Below, piece by piece: positions 38,973-48,947 of a stretch of DNA of 64,000 bases (position 1 is the first letter of the stretch; every line of letters begins with the position of its first letter). A program made the translations under genes and the position numbers. The notes beneath the pieces are model-generated. The model searched no databases, was not told the origin of the DNA, and saw only the letters and a list, made by a program, of their open reading frames with translations. The DNA lies in contig NZ_CP014544.1 in assembly GCF_001586255.1 (NCBI RefSeq), forward strand, positions 3,938,501-4,002,500, written 5' to 3'. This DNA comes from Zhongshania aliphaticivorans (GTDB taxonomy: Bacteria > Pseudomonadota > Gammaproteobacteria > Pseudomonadales > Spongiibacteraceae).

Positions 38973-40525
38973 TGACATTACGAATTTTTGTACCCAGCGA
39001 CACCACCGCTTGCTCACTTGGCGCCGATGCCATCGCCGCAGCGATTGAACTCGCTGCTGTGCAGAATAGTGTGGATGTCGAACTGATCCGCAACGGCAGT
39101 CGTGGCCTGTTCTGGTTAGAGCCAATGGTTGAGTTAGAAACCCCAGTGGGTCGAGTCGCCTACGGACCGGTAGACATTAGTGATGTCGATGGCTTGCTTA
39201 AGAGCGGCTTGCTCGATGGCGATTTAGAGCACCCCTTATGCCAAGGCCCGACAGAAGAAATCCCCTTCTTGAAAAACCAGCAGCGCCTGACCTTTGCACG
39301 GCTGGGTTTAGGTGACCCACTTTCTCTTGAGCATTACCTTGCTAATGACGGCTTTCGCGGCTTGCAGCACGCGCTGAGGTTAAGCCCTCTAGATATCGTG
39401 CAGCAGGTTGCGGATTCCGGCTTGCGGGGGCGCGGCGGCGCGGCGTTTCCCACTGGCATTAAATGGAAGACGGTGCTGGATGCTGAGGCCGATCAAAAAT
39501 ACATTGTTTGCAATGCCGACGAAGGCGACTCGGGCACCTTTGCAGATCGCCTAGTGATGGAATGCGACCCATATATGCTGATCGAAGGCATGGTCATTGC
39601 CGGTTTGGCGGTGGGTGCAAATCAGGGTTATATCTACCTGCGCTCGGAGTATCCGCTGGCCCAGCGCATTATGAATGAGGCCATAGCGCGGGCCACGGCG
39701 GCGGCTTATTTGGGCGCGAATATTTGCGGCAGTGGCCGACAGTTTGCACTGGAAGTTCGCCTCGGTGCGGGTGCCTATATTTGCGGCGAAGAAACCGCAT
39801 TATTAGAAAGCCTTGAAGGCAAACGTGGCATGGTGCGCGCTAAGCCGCCGCTCCCCGCGCTAAAAGGTTTGTTTGCCAAGCCGACGGTGGTCAACAACGT
39901 ACTATCGCTGGCGGCGCTACCCTATATTTTTGATAAAGGCGCGCAGGCCTACGCCGATGTTGGCATGGGTCGCTCGCGGGGAACCTTGCCATTTCAATTA
40001 GCGGGTAATGTGCGGCAGGGCGGTTTGGTCGAACTGGCCTTTGGCGTCACGTTGCGGAAATTAATGGACGATTTTGGCGGTGGCACGTTCACCGGGCGAC
40101 CGCTTAAAGCCGTGCAGGTCGGCGGCCCGCTGGGGGCTTATTTACCTGAGTCCCAATGGGATACGCCGCTGGATTACGAAGCCTTCGCTGCAATCGGCGC
40201 GGTGCTTGGTCACGGCGGCGTGGTGATGTTCGACGACACGGTCGATATGGGCGAGCAGGCGCGCTTTTCTATGGAGTTTTGCGCGGTGGAGTCTTGCGGA
40301 AAATGCACGCCATGCCGTATTGGCTCAAGCCGTGGTGTTGAGGTCATCGACAAAATTCGCAGCGGCCAGTCGCCAGAGGCGAATCTCGCGCTACTCGACG
40401 AATTATGTACCACAATGATAGATGGCTCGCTCTGCGCCATGGGCGGCATGACGCCTTTTCCGGTGCAAAGCGTCATGAAATATTTTGCCGACGATCTGCG
40501 GCCACTAGCCGACAGGGAGCGCTAA
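38972..40525 (+). CDS. fdsB: NAD-dependent formate dehydrogenase beta subunit (NuoF-like, FMN and NAD site)
   Basis: 517 residues. A short N-terminal thioredoxin-like part precedes the NuoF core: FMN/NADH loop LRGRGGAAFPTGIKWKTV near residue 150, CNADEGDSGTFADR, GAGAYICGEETALLESLEG, and the [4Fe-4S] site ESCGKCTPCRIGSSRG near residue 440. It reduces NAD+ with electrons from FdsG. Not part of a respiratory Nuo operon: the next gene is a molybdenum formate dehydrogenase. Confidence 0.95.
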   Translation: MTLRIFVPSDTTACSLGADAIAAAIELAAVQNSVDVELIRNGSRGLFWLEPMVELETPVGRVAYGPVDISDVDGLLKSGLLDGDLEHPLCQGPTEEIPFLKNQQRLTFARLGLGDPLSLEHYLANDGFRGLQHALRLSPLDIVQQVADSGLRGRGGAAFPTGIKWKTVLDAEADQKYIVCNADEGDSGTFADRLVMECDPYMLIEGMVIAGLAVGANQGYIYLRSEYPLAQRIMNEAIARATAAAYLGANICGSGRQFALEVRLGAGAYICGEETALLESLEGKRGMVRAKPPLPALKGLFAKPTVVNNVLSLAALPYIFDKGAQAYADVGMGRSRGTLPFQLAGNVRQGGLVELAFGVTLRKLMDDFGGGTFTGRPLKAVQVGGPLGAYLPESQWDTPLDYEAFAAIGAVLGHGGVVMFDDTVDMGEQARFSMEFCAVESCGKCTPCRIGSSRGVEVIDKIRSGQSPEANLALLDELCTTMIDGSLCAMGGMTPFPVQSVMKYFADDLRPLADRER

Positions 40526-40526
40526 G

Positions 40527-43409
40527 ATGATCCAGTACTTTGACCCAAAAAAGCTTGATCCTAATAAAGACCTTGGAACCCCGCCCAGCTTATCGACCGA
40601 GCTAGTGAGTCTTGCCATAGATGGCCGTGAGATCGTGGTGCCGGAAGGCACCTCGGTACTGAGGGCTGCGGCACTCGCCGGTATTAATATTCCCAAATTA
40701 TGCGCCTCAGATAATTTAGAGGCCTTTGGCTCCTGCCGTCTGTGTGCGGTACAAATCGAAGGCCGTAAGGGCTTTCCTGCCTCGTGTACCACACCCGTTG
40801 CCGAGGGTATGCAGGTCAGTACCCAGACCGAGCCAGTGGCCAAGCTGCGCCGCAATATTATGGAGTTGTATATCTCCGACCACCCGCTGGACTGTTTGAC
40901 GTGTCCCGCTAACGGTGACTGTGAGTTACAAGATATGGCGAGCGCCGTTGGTCTGCGCGAAGTGCGCTATGGTTTCGACGGCGAGAATCATCTGCAGGCC
41001 GAGAAAGACGAATCGAATCCCTATTTCAGTTTTGATCCCAGCAAGTGCATAGTGTGTTCGCGCTGTGTGCGCGCCTGTGAAGAAGTGCAGGGCACTTTTG
41101 CCTTAACGATTGATGGTCGCGGTTTCGATTCCAAGGTGTCCGCTGGGGCGAATGACTCATTTATGGACTCCGACTGTGTTTCCTGCGGCGCTTGTGTGCA
41201 GGCTTGCCCGACCTCAACCTTGATGGAAATAAGCGTTATTGAGCAAGGCCAGCCGGAACACAGTGTTGTGACCACCTGCGCCTATTGCGGCGTAGGCTGT
41301 TCCTTTAAAGCTGAAATGAAAGGTAATGAAGTAATACGCATGGTGCCGTACAAAGGCGGCGATGCAAATCACGGTCACTCCTGTGTAAAAGGCCGCTTTG
41401 CCTTTGGCTATGCCACCCATAAAGATCGGGTGCGCGCGCCAATGATTCGCGACAGCATTGATCAGCCATGGCAGGAAGTAAGCTGGGAGCAGGCGATTAG
41501 TTTTGCGGCGAAGCGCCTTAAAGACGTGCAGGCCAAATACGGCCGCGAAAGTATTGGCGGTATTACCTCCTCGCGTTGTACCAACGAAGAAACCTACCTC
41601 GTTCAAAAATTAGTGCGCGCCGCCTTTGGCAATAATAATACCGATACCTGTGCGCGGGTCTGCCATTCGCCCACTGGCTACGGTCTTAAAACCACCCTTG
41701 GCGAATCCGCTGGCACCCAGACTTTTGACTCGGTAATGAAGGCCGATTGCATAGTGGTGATTGGCGCCAACCCAACCGATGCGCATCCGGTGTTTGCCTC
41801 GCAATTGCGGCGGCGCTTGCGTCAAGGTGCCGAGCTGATCGTGATTGATCCGCGTAAAATTGATCTGCTAAAAACACCACATATGGGCAAGGGCATGCAT
41901 TTGCCGCTGCGGCCCGGCACCAATGTCACCATCATAAATGCCTTAGCCCATGTGGTTGTGACGGAAGGCTTAGAAGATAAAAGCTTCGTGTCGACCCGCT
42001 GTGACGAAAAGGCCTATCAAGGCTGGCGTAAATTTATTAGCGAGTCACGTCATTCCCCCGAAGCGCTAGAAGAGATCACCGGCGTTGCCGCAGCGGATGT
42101 GCGCAACGCCGCCCGGGCCTATGCTAATGCAGGCAATGGCGCGATTTATTACGGCCTCGGTGTTACCGAACATAGCCAAGGATCGACCATGGTGATGGGT
42201 ATTGCTAACTTGGCGATGGCCACGGGTAACATCGGCCGCGAAGGTGTGGGCGTAAACCCGCTGCGGGGCCAGAATAATGTGCAAGGCTCCTGCGATATGG
42301 GTTCATTCCCCCACGAATTGCCGGGCTATCAGCATGTCTCCGACGTAGTAGCGCGCTCGCGTTTTGAATCGGCGTGGGGCGTGGTGCTCGACGACGAGCC
42401 AGGTTTTCGCATTCCCAATATGTTTGACGCTGCCATTGCCGGCAGTTTTAAAGCGCTTTACGTTCAGGGTGAGGATATCGCGCAATCTGATCCTAATACT
42501 CAACACGTCGAGTCGGCACTGCGGGCTTTGGACTGCTTAATCGTTCAAGATATCTTCCTCAATGAAACCGCAAAATTTGCCCACGTACTTTTACCGGGTT
42601 CTACCTTCTTAGAAAAAAACGGCACCTTCACCAATGCCGAGCGCCGTATCAATCGCGTGCGCAAAGTCATGCCCGCCATTGCTGGCAAAGAAGATTGGGA
42701 GGTGACCGTGGATTTGGCGAACGCGCTGGGCTACCCCATGAACTACCAACACCCCAGCGAAATCATGGATGAGATTGCCCAGCTAACGCCGAGTTTTAAT
42801 GGCGTGAGCTACGCCAAGTTAGAAGAGCAGGGCAGTATTCAATGGCCTTGCAATGCAGAGCATCCTAACGGCACGCCAACCATGCACGAGGTAGATTTTC
42901 CGATTGGCAAAGGCCAGTTTGCGATTACCGAATACGTGGCGACCTCGGAAAAAACCAACCGCCGCTTCCCGCTATTGTTAACGACTGGTCGAATTTTGTC
43001 CCAGTACAATGTGGGCGCGCAAACCCGGCGCACCGCCAATCAGCAATGGCATGACGAGGACGTGCTTGAGGTTCATCCCCACGACGCTGAGCTGCGGGGA
43101 ATTCACGATAACGATTGGCTGGGAATTTCCAGTCGCGCTGGTCAAACTGTACTGAGGGCAAGGGTAAGCGAGCGCATGTTGCCGGGGGTGGTGTACACCA
43201 CCTTCCACCATCCTGGCAGTGGCGCCAATGTTATCACCACCGACAATTCCGACTGGGCAACCAATTGCCCAGAATACAAAGTCACGGCGGTGCAGGTAGA
43301 GAAGGTAAGTCAGCCCTCGGAATGGCAGCGGCAGTTCAAAGACTTTGACGAGCGTCAGCGCAAACTGTATAGCAAGCCCGAGGGAGCGTCAGAACATGTT
43401 GGCCGTTAA
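40527..43409 (+). CDS. fdsA: NAD-dependent formate dehydrogenase alpha subunit (Mo-bisMGD catalytic subunit)
   Basis: 960 residues. The N-terminal NuoG-like part has a [2Fe-2S] site (CASDNLEAFGSCRLCAVQI), a His-Cys [4Fe-4S] site (HPLDCLTCPANGDCELQ) and two ferredoxin-like clusters (CIVCSRCVRACEE and CVSCGACVQACPTS). The molybdopterin domain begins CAYCGVGCSFKAEMKG. The metal ligand is Cys379 in CARVCHSPTGYG, a cysteine in the place of selenocysteine, with the neighbouring catalytic His380. The C-terminal molydopterin-binding domain ends near residue 930. It oxidises formate to CO2. It begins one base after the fdsB stop. Confidence 0.96.
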   Translation: MIQYFDPKKLDPNKDLGTPPSLSTELVSLAIDGREIVVPEGTSVLRAAALAGINIPKLCASDNLEAFGSCRLCAVQIEGRKGFPASCTTPVAEGMQVSTQTEPVAKLRRNIMELYISDHPLDCLTCPANGDCELQDMASAVGLREVRYGFDGENHLQAEKDESNPYFSFDPSKCIVCSRCVRACEEVQGTFALTIDGRGFDSKVSAGANDSFMDSDCVSCGACVQACPTSTLMEISVIEQGQPEHSVVTTCAYCGVGCSFKAEMKGNEVIRMVPYKGGDANHGHSCVKGRFAFGYATHKDRVRAPMIRDSIDQPWQEVSWEQAISFAAKRLKDVQAKYGRESIGGITSSRCTNEETYLVQKLVRAAFGNNNTDTCARVCHSPTGYGLKTTLGESAGTQTFDSVMKADCIVVIGANPTDAHPVFASQLRRRLRQGAELIVIDPRKIDLLKTPHMGKGMHLPLRPGTNVTIINALAHVVVTEGLEDKSFVSTRCDEKAYQGWRKFISESRHSPEALEEITGVAAADVRNAARAYANAGNGAIYYGLGVTEHSQGSTMVMGIANLAMATGNIGREGVGVNPLRGQNNVQGSCDMGSFPHELPGYQHVSDVVARSRFESAWGVVLDDEPGFRIPNMFDAAIAGSFKALYVQGEDIAQSDPNTQHVESALRALDCLIVQDIFLNETAKFAHVLLPGSTFLEKNGTFTNAERRINRVRKVMPAIAGKEDWEVTVDLANALGYPMNYQHPSEIMDEIAQLTPSFNGVSYAKLEEQGSIQWPCNAEHPNGTPTMHEVDFPIGKGQFAITEYVATSEKTNRRFPLLLTTGRILSQYNVGAQTRRTANQQWHDEDVLEVHPHDAELRGIHDNDWLGISSRAGQTVLRARVSERMLPGVVYTTFHHPGSGANVITTDNSDWATNCPEYKVTAVQVEKVSQPSEWQRQFKDFDERQRKLYSKPEGASEHVGR

Positions 43410-44220
43410 GCTCGTGGACGAAAGCAGCAAGCCAGTAGGCAGTGCGCGGGCAGCAGTCGATGTGCGCCGCGCCAACCAGTGTAAGACTGCGCCGCTGGAT
43501 GATCATATTGCTATGGAAGTGCCGGTGGCGATGGTCTATAACGGCATCTCTCACGCAGTGATGATGGCGACACCCGCTGACCTAAAAGACTTTGCCCTGG
43601 GCTTTAGCCTTAGTGAAGGCATACTCACAGATACAGCCCAGTTATTTAATTGCGACGTTAAAAACGTTGAGCACGGCCTGTCGATTGAAATGCGCATTGC
43701 CAATTCCCGTTTGGCAGCCCTCAAGCAGCGGCGGCGTAATTTAACGGGCCGTACTGGTTGTGGTTTATGCGGTACAGAATCCCTAGAGAGCGCGATTCGC
43801 CCCGTACGCAATGTCACGGCGCCAATCGTGTCTGATGACGCCGTACAACGCGCACTTAAAATGTTTCCGCAGCACCAAGCATTACAGGCGCAAACCGGCG
43901 CCAGTCATGGCGTCGCCTGGTGTGACTTGACGGGTAGTATCATAAAAGTGCGCGAAGATGTTGGCCGCCATAATGCGCTGGATAAATTAATCGGTGCGTT
44001 GCTGCAAGCGCATACGGATTTGAGCCAAGGCTTTGTGTTGGTGTCGAGCCGCGCAAGTTATGAAATGGTGCATAAGAGTTGCGCGGTAGATATTGGCGCC
44101 TTGGTTGCGGTGTCAGCCCCCACTTCATTGGCGATAGAGCAAGCTGCTGCAGCTGGCCAATTGCTTATTGGCTTCGCCCGCGAAGGGCGTCACGTTATTT
44201 ATAATAATCCTTGGGAGTAA
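43396..44220 (+). CDS. fdhD: Formate dehydrogenase accessory sulfurtransferase FdhD
   Basis: 274 residues from the ATG at 43396, which overlaps the fdsA end by 14 bases; the open frame reaches back to 43345. The sulfur-carrying cysteines are in RTGCGLCGTESLESA near residue 120. KVREDVGRHNALDKLIGAL and GFVLVSSRASYEMVHKSC are family landmarks. FdhD delivers sulfur to the bis-MGD cofactor of FdsA, so the overlap with fdsA makes functional sense. Confidence 0.95.
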   Translation: MLAVKLVDESSKPVGSARAAVDVRRANQCKTAPLDDHIAMEVPVAMVYNGISHAVMMATPADLKDFALGFSLSEGILTDTAQLFNCDVKNVEHGLSIEMRIANSRLAALKQRRRNLTGRTGCGLCGTESLESAIRPVRNVTAPIVSDDAVQRALKMFPQHQALQAQTGASHGVAWCDLTGSIIKVREDVGRHNALDKLIGALLQAHTDLSQGFVLVSSRASYEMVHKSCAVDIGALVAVSAPTSLAIEQAAAAGQLLIGFAREGRHVIYNNPWE

Positions 44221-44227
44221 CTGGGCG

Positions 44228-44470
44228 ATGAGCAACGCGCACAGCAAGAGTGTTCACAATTTAGTTCGTATGATAAATGACATTTCCGAAAATCTAAGAC
44301 ATGGCGCCAGTGATGATACGATTGCCGCGGAGAAAGTCGCAAACCACATTAATTGCTTCTGGCCGAGAATGATGAAATCCGAAATCAAAATACATTTTAA
44401 TGCAGGGGGATACGGACTAAATTCCATTGCACGCAACGCAATTAATATAATCCGCGCAATGGATAAGTAA
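44228..44470 (+). CDS. fdsD: Formate dehydrogenase delta subunit
   Basis: 80 residues from the ATG at 44228, seven bases after fdhD. The open frame runs back into fdhD but SVHNLVRMINDISENLR is the usual FdsD beginning, followed by AAEKVANHINCFWPRMMKSE, the conserved FWxPRM-like core. FdsD is a small subunit needed for assembly of the FdsABGD enzyme. It closes the fds operon. Confidence 0.88.
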   Translation: MSNAHSKSVHNLVRMINDISENLRHGASDDTIAAEKVANHINCFWPRMMKSEIKIHFNAGGYGLNSIARNAINIIRAMDK

Positions 44471-45080
44471 TAAATTAAACGTCACTCACTTCCCCCATTA
44501 TCGCTGGCACTAGCCCGCGTGACCATGCTAAATAATATACATTTAATGACATAAACGGTAGTTCCTGGGACTATAAATATTAAGAATTATATGGCACAAA
44601 AGCACAGGTTAAGCGTATCAAGTAGTCTTATATCGACATATAAATAACAATTATTTCACCAAAAAAATAACTCTCCAACTAATTAGCCTCGAGCTATAAG
44701 AAATAAATTTAATAATGTCTCCGACAACCTTCGCCGCGGGCCAAGAAAAACCTTCTAAAACTAATTTTATATCGTATATGGCGCCGTGCGTTATGAATCA
44801 CGTCCCGGCTACGCTCCTTCAGAACCACTCATAAAAGTCTGTGAATTTTCGAGAAAACCCTGAACTAAAAATCGGTGATTTTAATTAGAAGTCGTATTAA
44901 TGCCAACGTTAAATTAAAAAATTCAATCGAAATCAATACTTTCGTCACTTAATTAAATGCTTACATATATTTTATTTTGCGAAATTTTTCCTAAAAACGT
45001 TCAATATTTAACGTAGTTTATACAGAGGCATTCTTTTTTCTCGACAATATATTTCATACTAAAATCAGCTGGCTCGCAAT
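44471..45080. other. AT-rich gene-free boundary region
   Basis: 610 very AT-rich bases between the convergent fds operon and the TauE/SafE gene. The only structure noted is a short AAAATC / GATTTT repeat at 44868-44882. It marks a base-composition border between the fds locus and the catabolic region. Confidence 0.5.
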
Positions 45081-45905
45081 CTACAGGTAACGACTCAGGT
45101 TTTGCAAAACAATCATCCCCGCGACAATAGCCAGGGTCACTCCAAAAGCCTGTCTCAATTGATCAGAATTCATCCGATGAGCTATCTTTGCCCCCAGCCT
45201 TGCAAAAATGGGGCTTATGATAATAATTCCCGTAACTGCAGGCCCATACACGAACCCAAAGGAATACTCCGGCATCAGCGTATGATTCCAACCGTTAGCG
45301 GCATAAAGAACAGTGCCCCAAACTGCGATAGGCAGCCCCAGTGCGGCAGAGGTGCCAATGGCTTTGACTGGAGTAACACCGGAGTAAATGAGGAATGGAA
45401 CTGTCAGGGAGCCTCCTCCAATACCGAAAAACATTGAAACGCAACCTATCACCCCTCCTGCACCTAGGAGCCCAGGTCCAGATGGCAACTTCGCCGACGG
45501 CGCAGGAGACAAGCCGAAAGCCATTTGTATAGCAAGACAAGCTAGGAAAATCCCAAAAGCAATCTGCAAAGCTGACCCCGATATTTCCACAACTGTGACC
45601 ACCCCAATAATTGAGCCAAAGATCACCCCAACATTTAATTTAAAGAATACTGGCCATAAAACTGCTTTTTTACTAGCGTGAGCATAGGTAGAGCTAATTG
45701 AGGTTAGCACCATGGCCGCCAGTGCTGTCGCAAGAGCCATATGTGTCGCAATTTCAGAATTTATTTCTTGTAGGTCAAAAACCCAAAGTAGTAAGGGTAC
45801 GGCGATTGCTCCCCCGCCTACCCCTAGAAGCCCTGCCATTAAACCAGTAAACACTCCGATTCCCATGTATACCAAAAAATAATCCAACGTAACCTCACTA
45901 AGCAA
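45081..45905 (-). CDS. TauE/SafE (TSUP) family anion exporter or importer
   Basis: 274 residues with about eight hydrophobic helices. The family signature is present twice as inverted halves: GLMAGLLGVGGGAIAVPLLLW near residue 20 and ISMFFGIGGGSLTVPFLIYSG-like sequence near residue 157. TSUP carriers move sulfite, sulfonates or organic anions. The gene is the last of the minus-strand catabolic row, 194 bases behind the amidohydrolase gene, so transport of a pathway acid or of a waste product is possible but not shown. Confidence 0.9.
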   Translation of the reverse strand: MLSEVTLDYFLVYMGIGVFTGLMAGLLGVGGGAIAVPLLLWVFDLQEINSEIATHMALATALAAMVLTSISSTYAHASKKAVLWPVFFKLNVGVIFGSIIGVVTVVEISGSALQIAFGIFLACLAIQMAFGLSPAPSAKLPSGPGLLGAGGVIGCVSMFFGIGGGSLTVPFLIYSGVTPVKAIGTSAALGLPIAVWGTVLYAANGWNHTLMPEYSFGFVYGPAVTGIIIISPIFARLGAKIAHRMNSDQLRQAFGVTLAIVAGMIVLQNLSRYL

Positions 45906-46099
45906 GTAATGTTTAAAACTGCAGAGATATAAGATCTATCATAAATAAAAATGTTTTATGCAAGATCAGCGATACCAAAATATTTTATATCTAGATTTAA
46001 TATAAACAACACAGATTATTCAGAGGCTGCAGAACCCTCACGAGGCCAAAGCAAATAATTCCAATACAGGGTATACCTTGATCTCTTCACCAACGGCAC

Positions 46100-47107
46100 T
46101 TAAGAATATATTATTTCACCGAGAAACGCCTCCGCAGCCTTATATCTTACATCCATCAAACTGGATGCATTAAATTTTGCGGACCCGATATAATCAGAAA
46201 GCGATTCCTGCATAAGTGAATAGGGGTAATCTGAACCGGCAAAAATATGGCCCGGCGAAACAATATTTTCAAGATGGCCCAAATAAATCGGGTCATAAAC
46301 ATTGCTGTCTAAAAAAAGTCCTTTAGCTTGCTCACTTGGCTTTTTAAAGCAAGATCCGCCGTATCCATCGCTAATCTCCCACCATTTATCGAGGCGACCC
46401 AACATCGACCCCAATCCGCCCCCGCCGTGACTAAAGCCTATTTTTAGACGGGGATAGCGTTCGAGAGTCCCGCTAATAATTAATGAAGAAACTGCCATAG
46501 CAACATCAACCGGAAATCCAACCATATTCGTAAATATAGGTGTAGCGTTTATAGATTTAACTGCCACTGGATGTAAAGCATGAACGAAAACCGCCAATTC
46601 GAGATCCTCCGCAGCCTCCCAGAACGGATTAAAAAATGAATCGCCAAGCATTCGTCCATTTACGTTACTGCCCACTTCAACGCCAGACAAACCAAATTTA
46701 TTTATTATATCTGAAAGACCTTTTGCAGCAGATTCAGGATCTTGAAGAGGCACCAAGCCAAAACCTCGGAAATGCTTCCGATCACGGGCCACCATATCAG
46801 CCAGGAAGGCGTTACTGTGATCACAAATGATCTGCCCTTTATTAGAAGGCATCCAATAGGAAAGTAATTCAGGCATTGCGGAGAGAACCTGGAGCGAAAC
46901 CCCATCCCTTCCCATATCCTCAACACGGCGAGCCGCGTTCCACGACCTATCATCTAAGTCTCGAAAATGACTATCGCCCATAAATATTTTAGCTTTATCT
47001 TTATCGAAGCACTGCATACACGGCCACCGATTAGACACAGAAATATCTGGACAGGCGGGAAATGATTTCGGCGTAACATGGCAATGTACATCAATTAACG
47101 GGGACAT
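46100..47107 (-). CDS. ACMSD-like amidohydrolase, proposed ring-fission product decarboxylase
   Basis: 335 residues, amidohydrolase_2 family, closest in pattern to 2-amino-3-carboxymuconate 6-semialdehyde decarboxylase. Zinc ligands fall where that enzyme has them: His8 and His10 (IDVHCHVTP), His176 (FVHALHP), His227 (IGFSHGGGG) and Asp293 (AGSDYPYSL). No kynurenine-pathway gene is nearby. The substrate of the p-cumate route after ring opening is the 2-hydroxy analogue of that semialdehyde with the same carboxylate to be removed. I therefore infer it does that step; a vanillate/resorcylate-type decarboxylase is the alternative. Confidence 0.8.
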   Translation of the reverse strand: MSPLIDVHCHVTPKSFPACPDISVSNRWPCMQCFDKDKAKIFMGDSHFRDLDDRSWNAARRVEDMGRDGVSLQVLSAMPELLSYWMPSNKGQIICDHSNAFLADMVARDRKHFRGFGLVPLQDPESAAKGLSDIINKFGLSGVEVGSNVNGRMLGDSFFNPFWEAAEDLELAVFVHALHPVAVKSINATPIFTNMVGFPVDVAMAVSSLIISGTLERYPRLKIGFSHGGGGLGSMLGRLDKWWEISDGYGGSCFKKPSEQAKGLFLDSNVYDPIYLGHLENIVSPGHIFAGSDYPYSLMQESLSDYIGSAKFNASSLMDVRYKAAEAFLGEIIYS

Positions 47108-47389
47108 CGACTAAACCTCTAATTAATTATTTTGGTATTTGACATCATAAATTAGCAACAATTGACCGCGGCGAGACCGTGAACCTAGCCGTCAAATGAA
47201 GCAGGCGAATTTATCCTCCACGGGCGCATACTCCACATACCTCCCGCGAAGTATAAATTCGAAATACACGCCGTTATTGTAACAAAACACTGCTATTGGG
47301 ATTTCAGCTTACGATATCGTAATTCTCAGGCATTATTAAATGCTTTGCATTTATGAACCATGAGCCCGCTCCATTAATAATACTGTTAT
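47108..47389. other. Intergenic region upstream of the amidohydrolase gene
   Basis: About 280 AT-rich bases between the terminator behind the MFS gene and the amidohydrolase start, so the latter probably has its own promoter here. No clear operator is visible. Confidence 0.4.
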
Positions 47390-47415
47390 AAAAAAGAGGA
47401 GCCCGAAGGCTCCCC
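47390..47415 (-). terminator. Rho-independent terminator behind the MFS gene
   Basis: Read on the minus strand: GGGAGCC, TTCG tetraloop, GGCTCCTC, then TTTTTTAT. The extra-stable UUCG-type loop and T-run make this a confident terminator, 12 bases after the MFS stop codon. Confidence 0.9.
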
Positions 47416-47426
47416 AAGGAATAGCA

Positions 47427-48734
47427 CTATTTCGTAGAAAGAAAAAGTACGGCTAAACCCGCAAAGAATGAGCCGGCCGCCATCGTTAGCGAAATTGTCG
47501 CCAGTGGAAAACCCGCCACAAATAAAAACCCGGGGATCATAGGCCCAAGAACTGCCCCACCGCGGCCAATACCAAGGACTAGCCCCGAACCCGAACCCAA
47601 TAACGATGAAGGATAAGTCGCTGCGAAAAGCCCAAAAAAACCTGAAATTGCTGCCAGTATGAATACGCCAGCAAAAAAGCCTATTTGCTTCATGCTCGCA
47701 AGTGAATCATTAAAATGGGGGAAAAGTGCAACGCCCAATGCAGCGCTAATCAAACTAAAAGCCATTAACTTCCGAATGGAAAAATAGCGTGACAAGATGC
47801 TTATCCCTATCGAGCCAAGGACGCCACCTAAACTAACAACCCCTAAAACAGCAATGGCCTCTGACGCTGAATAACCAAGGTCCGCCACGATAGTTGGCGT
47901 CCATTTTACGAAATAGTAGTAAGTCCCAATATTACCGAGATAGCCAAACAGTAAAATGCTCGTAGGAAGTAACAAACCATCTTTAAATAGGTTTTTTACA
48001 CCCATTGGCTCAACGTTACTCGTCGATTGCATCACCAATAATTTCGGAGGCGTGTGCCCTAAACGAATCATTGTTTTTTGGATACGCTTTAGCGCCCCTT
48101 CTGGTCGCTTTCGTTCTAAGTAGCTGATAGATTCCGGCACTAGAAAATACACCAAAGGAATAAAGATAAAACTAACGGAGGCACCCAAGTAAAATGTCAC
48201 TCGCCAACTGTAGTGCTTTAATAGCGGCGCGAGGAAACTAGCGCCTAAATAGACACCGAATGCAAACCCACCGGCCACTAAAGTTACGGCTAGAGCACGA
48301 TTCCTAGCGTTACAAAAATCGGACGAAGTTGCCGTTGCCGTTGCCATTAATCCGCCGATACCGATACCTGTAAATACCCGTGCCGCACCTAGTACATAAA
48401 TATTCGGTGCTATTCCCGCAATAAGCATCCCCACCGTCAAAATAACCAGCCCCGAAAGCATGATTGGCCTGCGCCCATGCGAATCGGTCAGCGAGCCCAT
48501 TATGATTGCACCCACGGCCATACCCAATAGTTCAAGGGAAAGGACAATACCCAAAACATCCTTGGACAAGCCCCACTCTGCAGCCAAACCTGGTGCAGCA
48601 AAGGCGATCGATAGTACGTCATACCCGTCTAACGCCAATATCCCTATACAAATAGCAACGATATACCATTGCAATTTATTCATAGGTTCATCGTTCAGCG
48701 TGTTTAGTGCTTCTAACTCGCTATAAGCATTCAT
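47427..48734 (-). CDS. MFS transporter, aromatic acid:H+ symporter (AAHS) type
   Basis: 435 residues, 12 predicted helices. The first helix carries GILALDGYDVLSIAFAAPGL, the DGxD motif that defines PcaK/BenK-type aromatic acid symporters. The loop 2-3 motif GSLTDSHGRRPIM and the charged central loop (ERKRPEGALKRIQK) are normal for the family. It would import an aromatic carboxylate such as the cumate-type acid of this pathway. It is separated from the ALDH gene by about 0.9 kb and is therefore likely a separate transcript. Confidence 0.9.
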   Translation of the reverse strand: MNAYSELEALNTLNDEPMNKLQWYIVAICIGILALDGYDVLSIAFAAPGLAAEWGLSKDVLGIVLSLELLGMAVGAIIMGSLTDSHGRRPIMLSGLVILTVGMLIAGIAPNIYVLGAARVFTGIGIGGLMATATATSSDFCNARNRALAVTLVAGGFAFGVYLGASFLAPLLKHYSWRVTFYLGASVSFIFIPLVYFLVPESISYLERKRPEGALKRIQKTMIRLGHTPPKLLVMQSTSNVEPMGVKNLFKDGLLLPTSILLFGYLGNIGTYYYFVKWTPTIVADLGYSASEAIAVLGVVSLGGVLGSIGISILSRYFSIRKLMAFSLISAALGVALFPHFNDSLASMKQIGFFAGVFILAAISGFFGLFAATYPSSLLGSGSGLVLGIGRGGAVLGPMIPGFLFVAGFPLATISLTMAAGSFFAGLAVLFLSTK

Positions 48735-48947
48735 TATTGTATATTCCTATAGATTTATTAGATTTATTTGTAAACTTTAAAATATTTCTCAGACTTTGAC
48801 GTATTCCCAAAATGGCCAGGGTTATGATGCAGGATCAAATGTGTCGCAGAAAAGGATCTGCTTATTCTCATTGATCATCCTATTTAAGTTTTGAAGAAAC
48901 CTGCGTGACTAGCGCTGACCTTTCTCCACGATTCATGAGACACCTAG

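Noticed and set aside
38493-43409. Respiratory complex I (nuoEFG) operon
   Set aside because: The third protein continues into a molybdopterin formate dehydrogenase domain with Cys379, and fdhD and fdsD follow.
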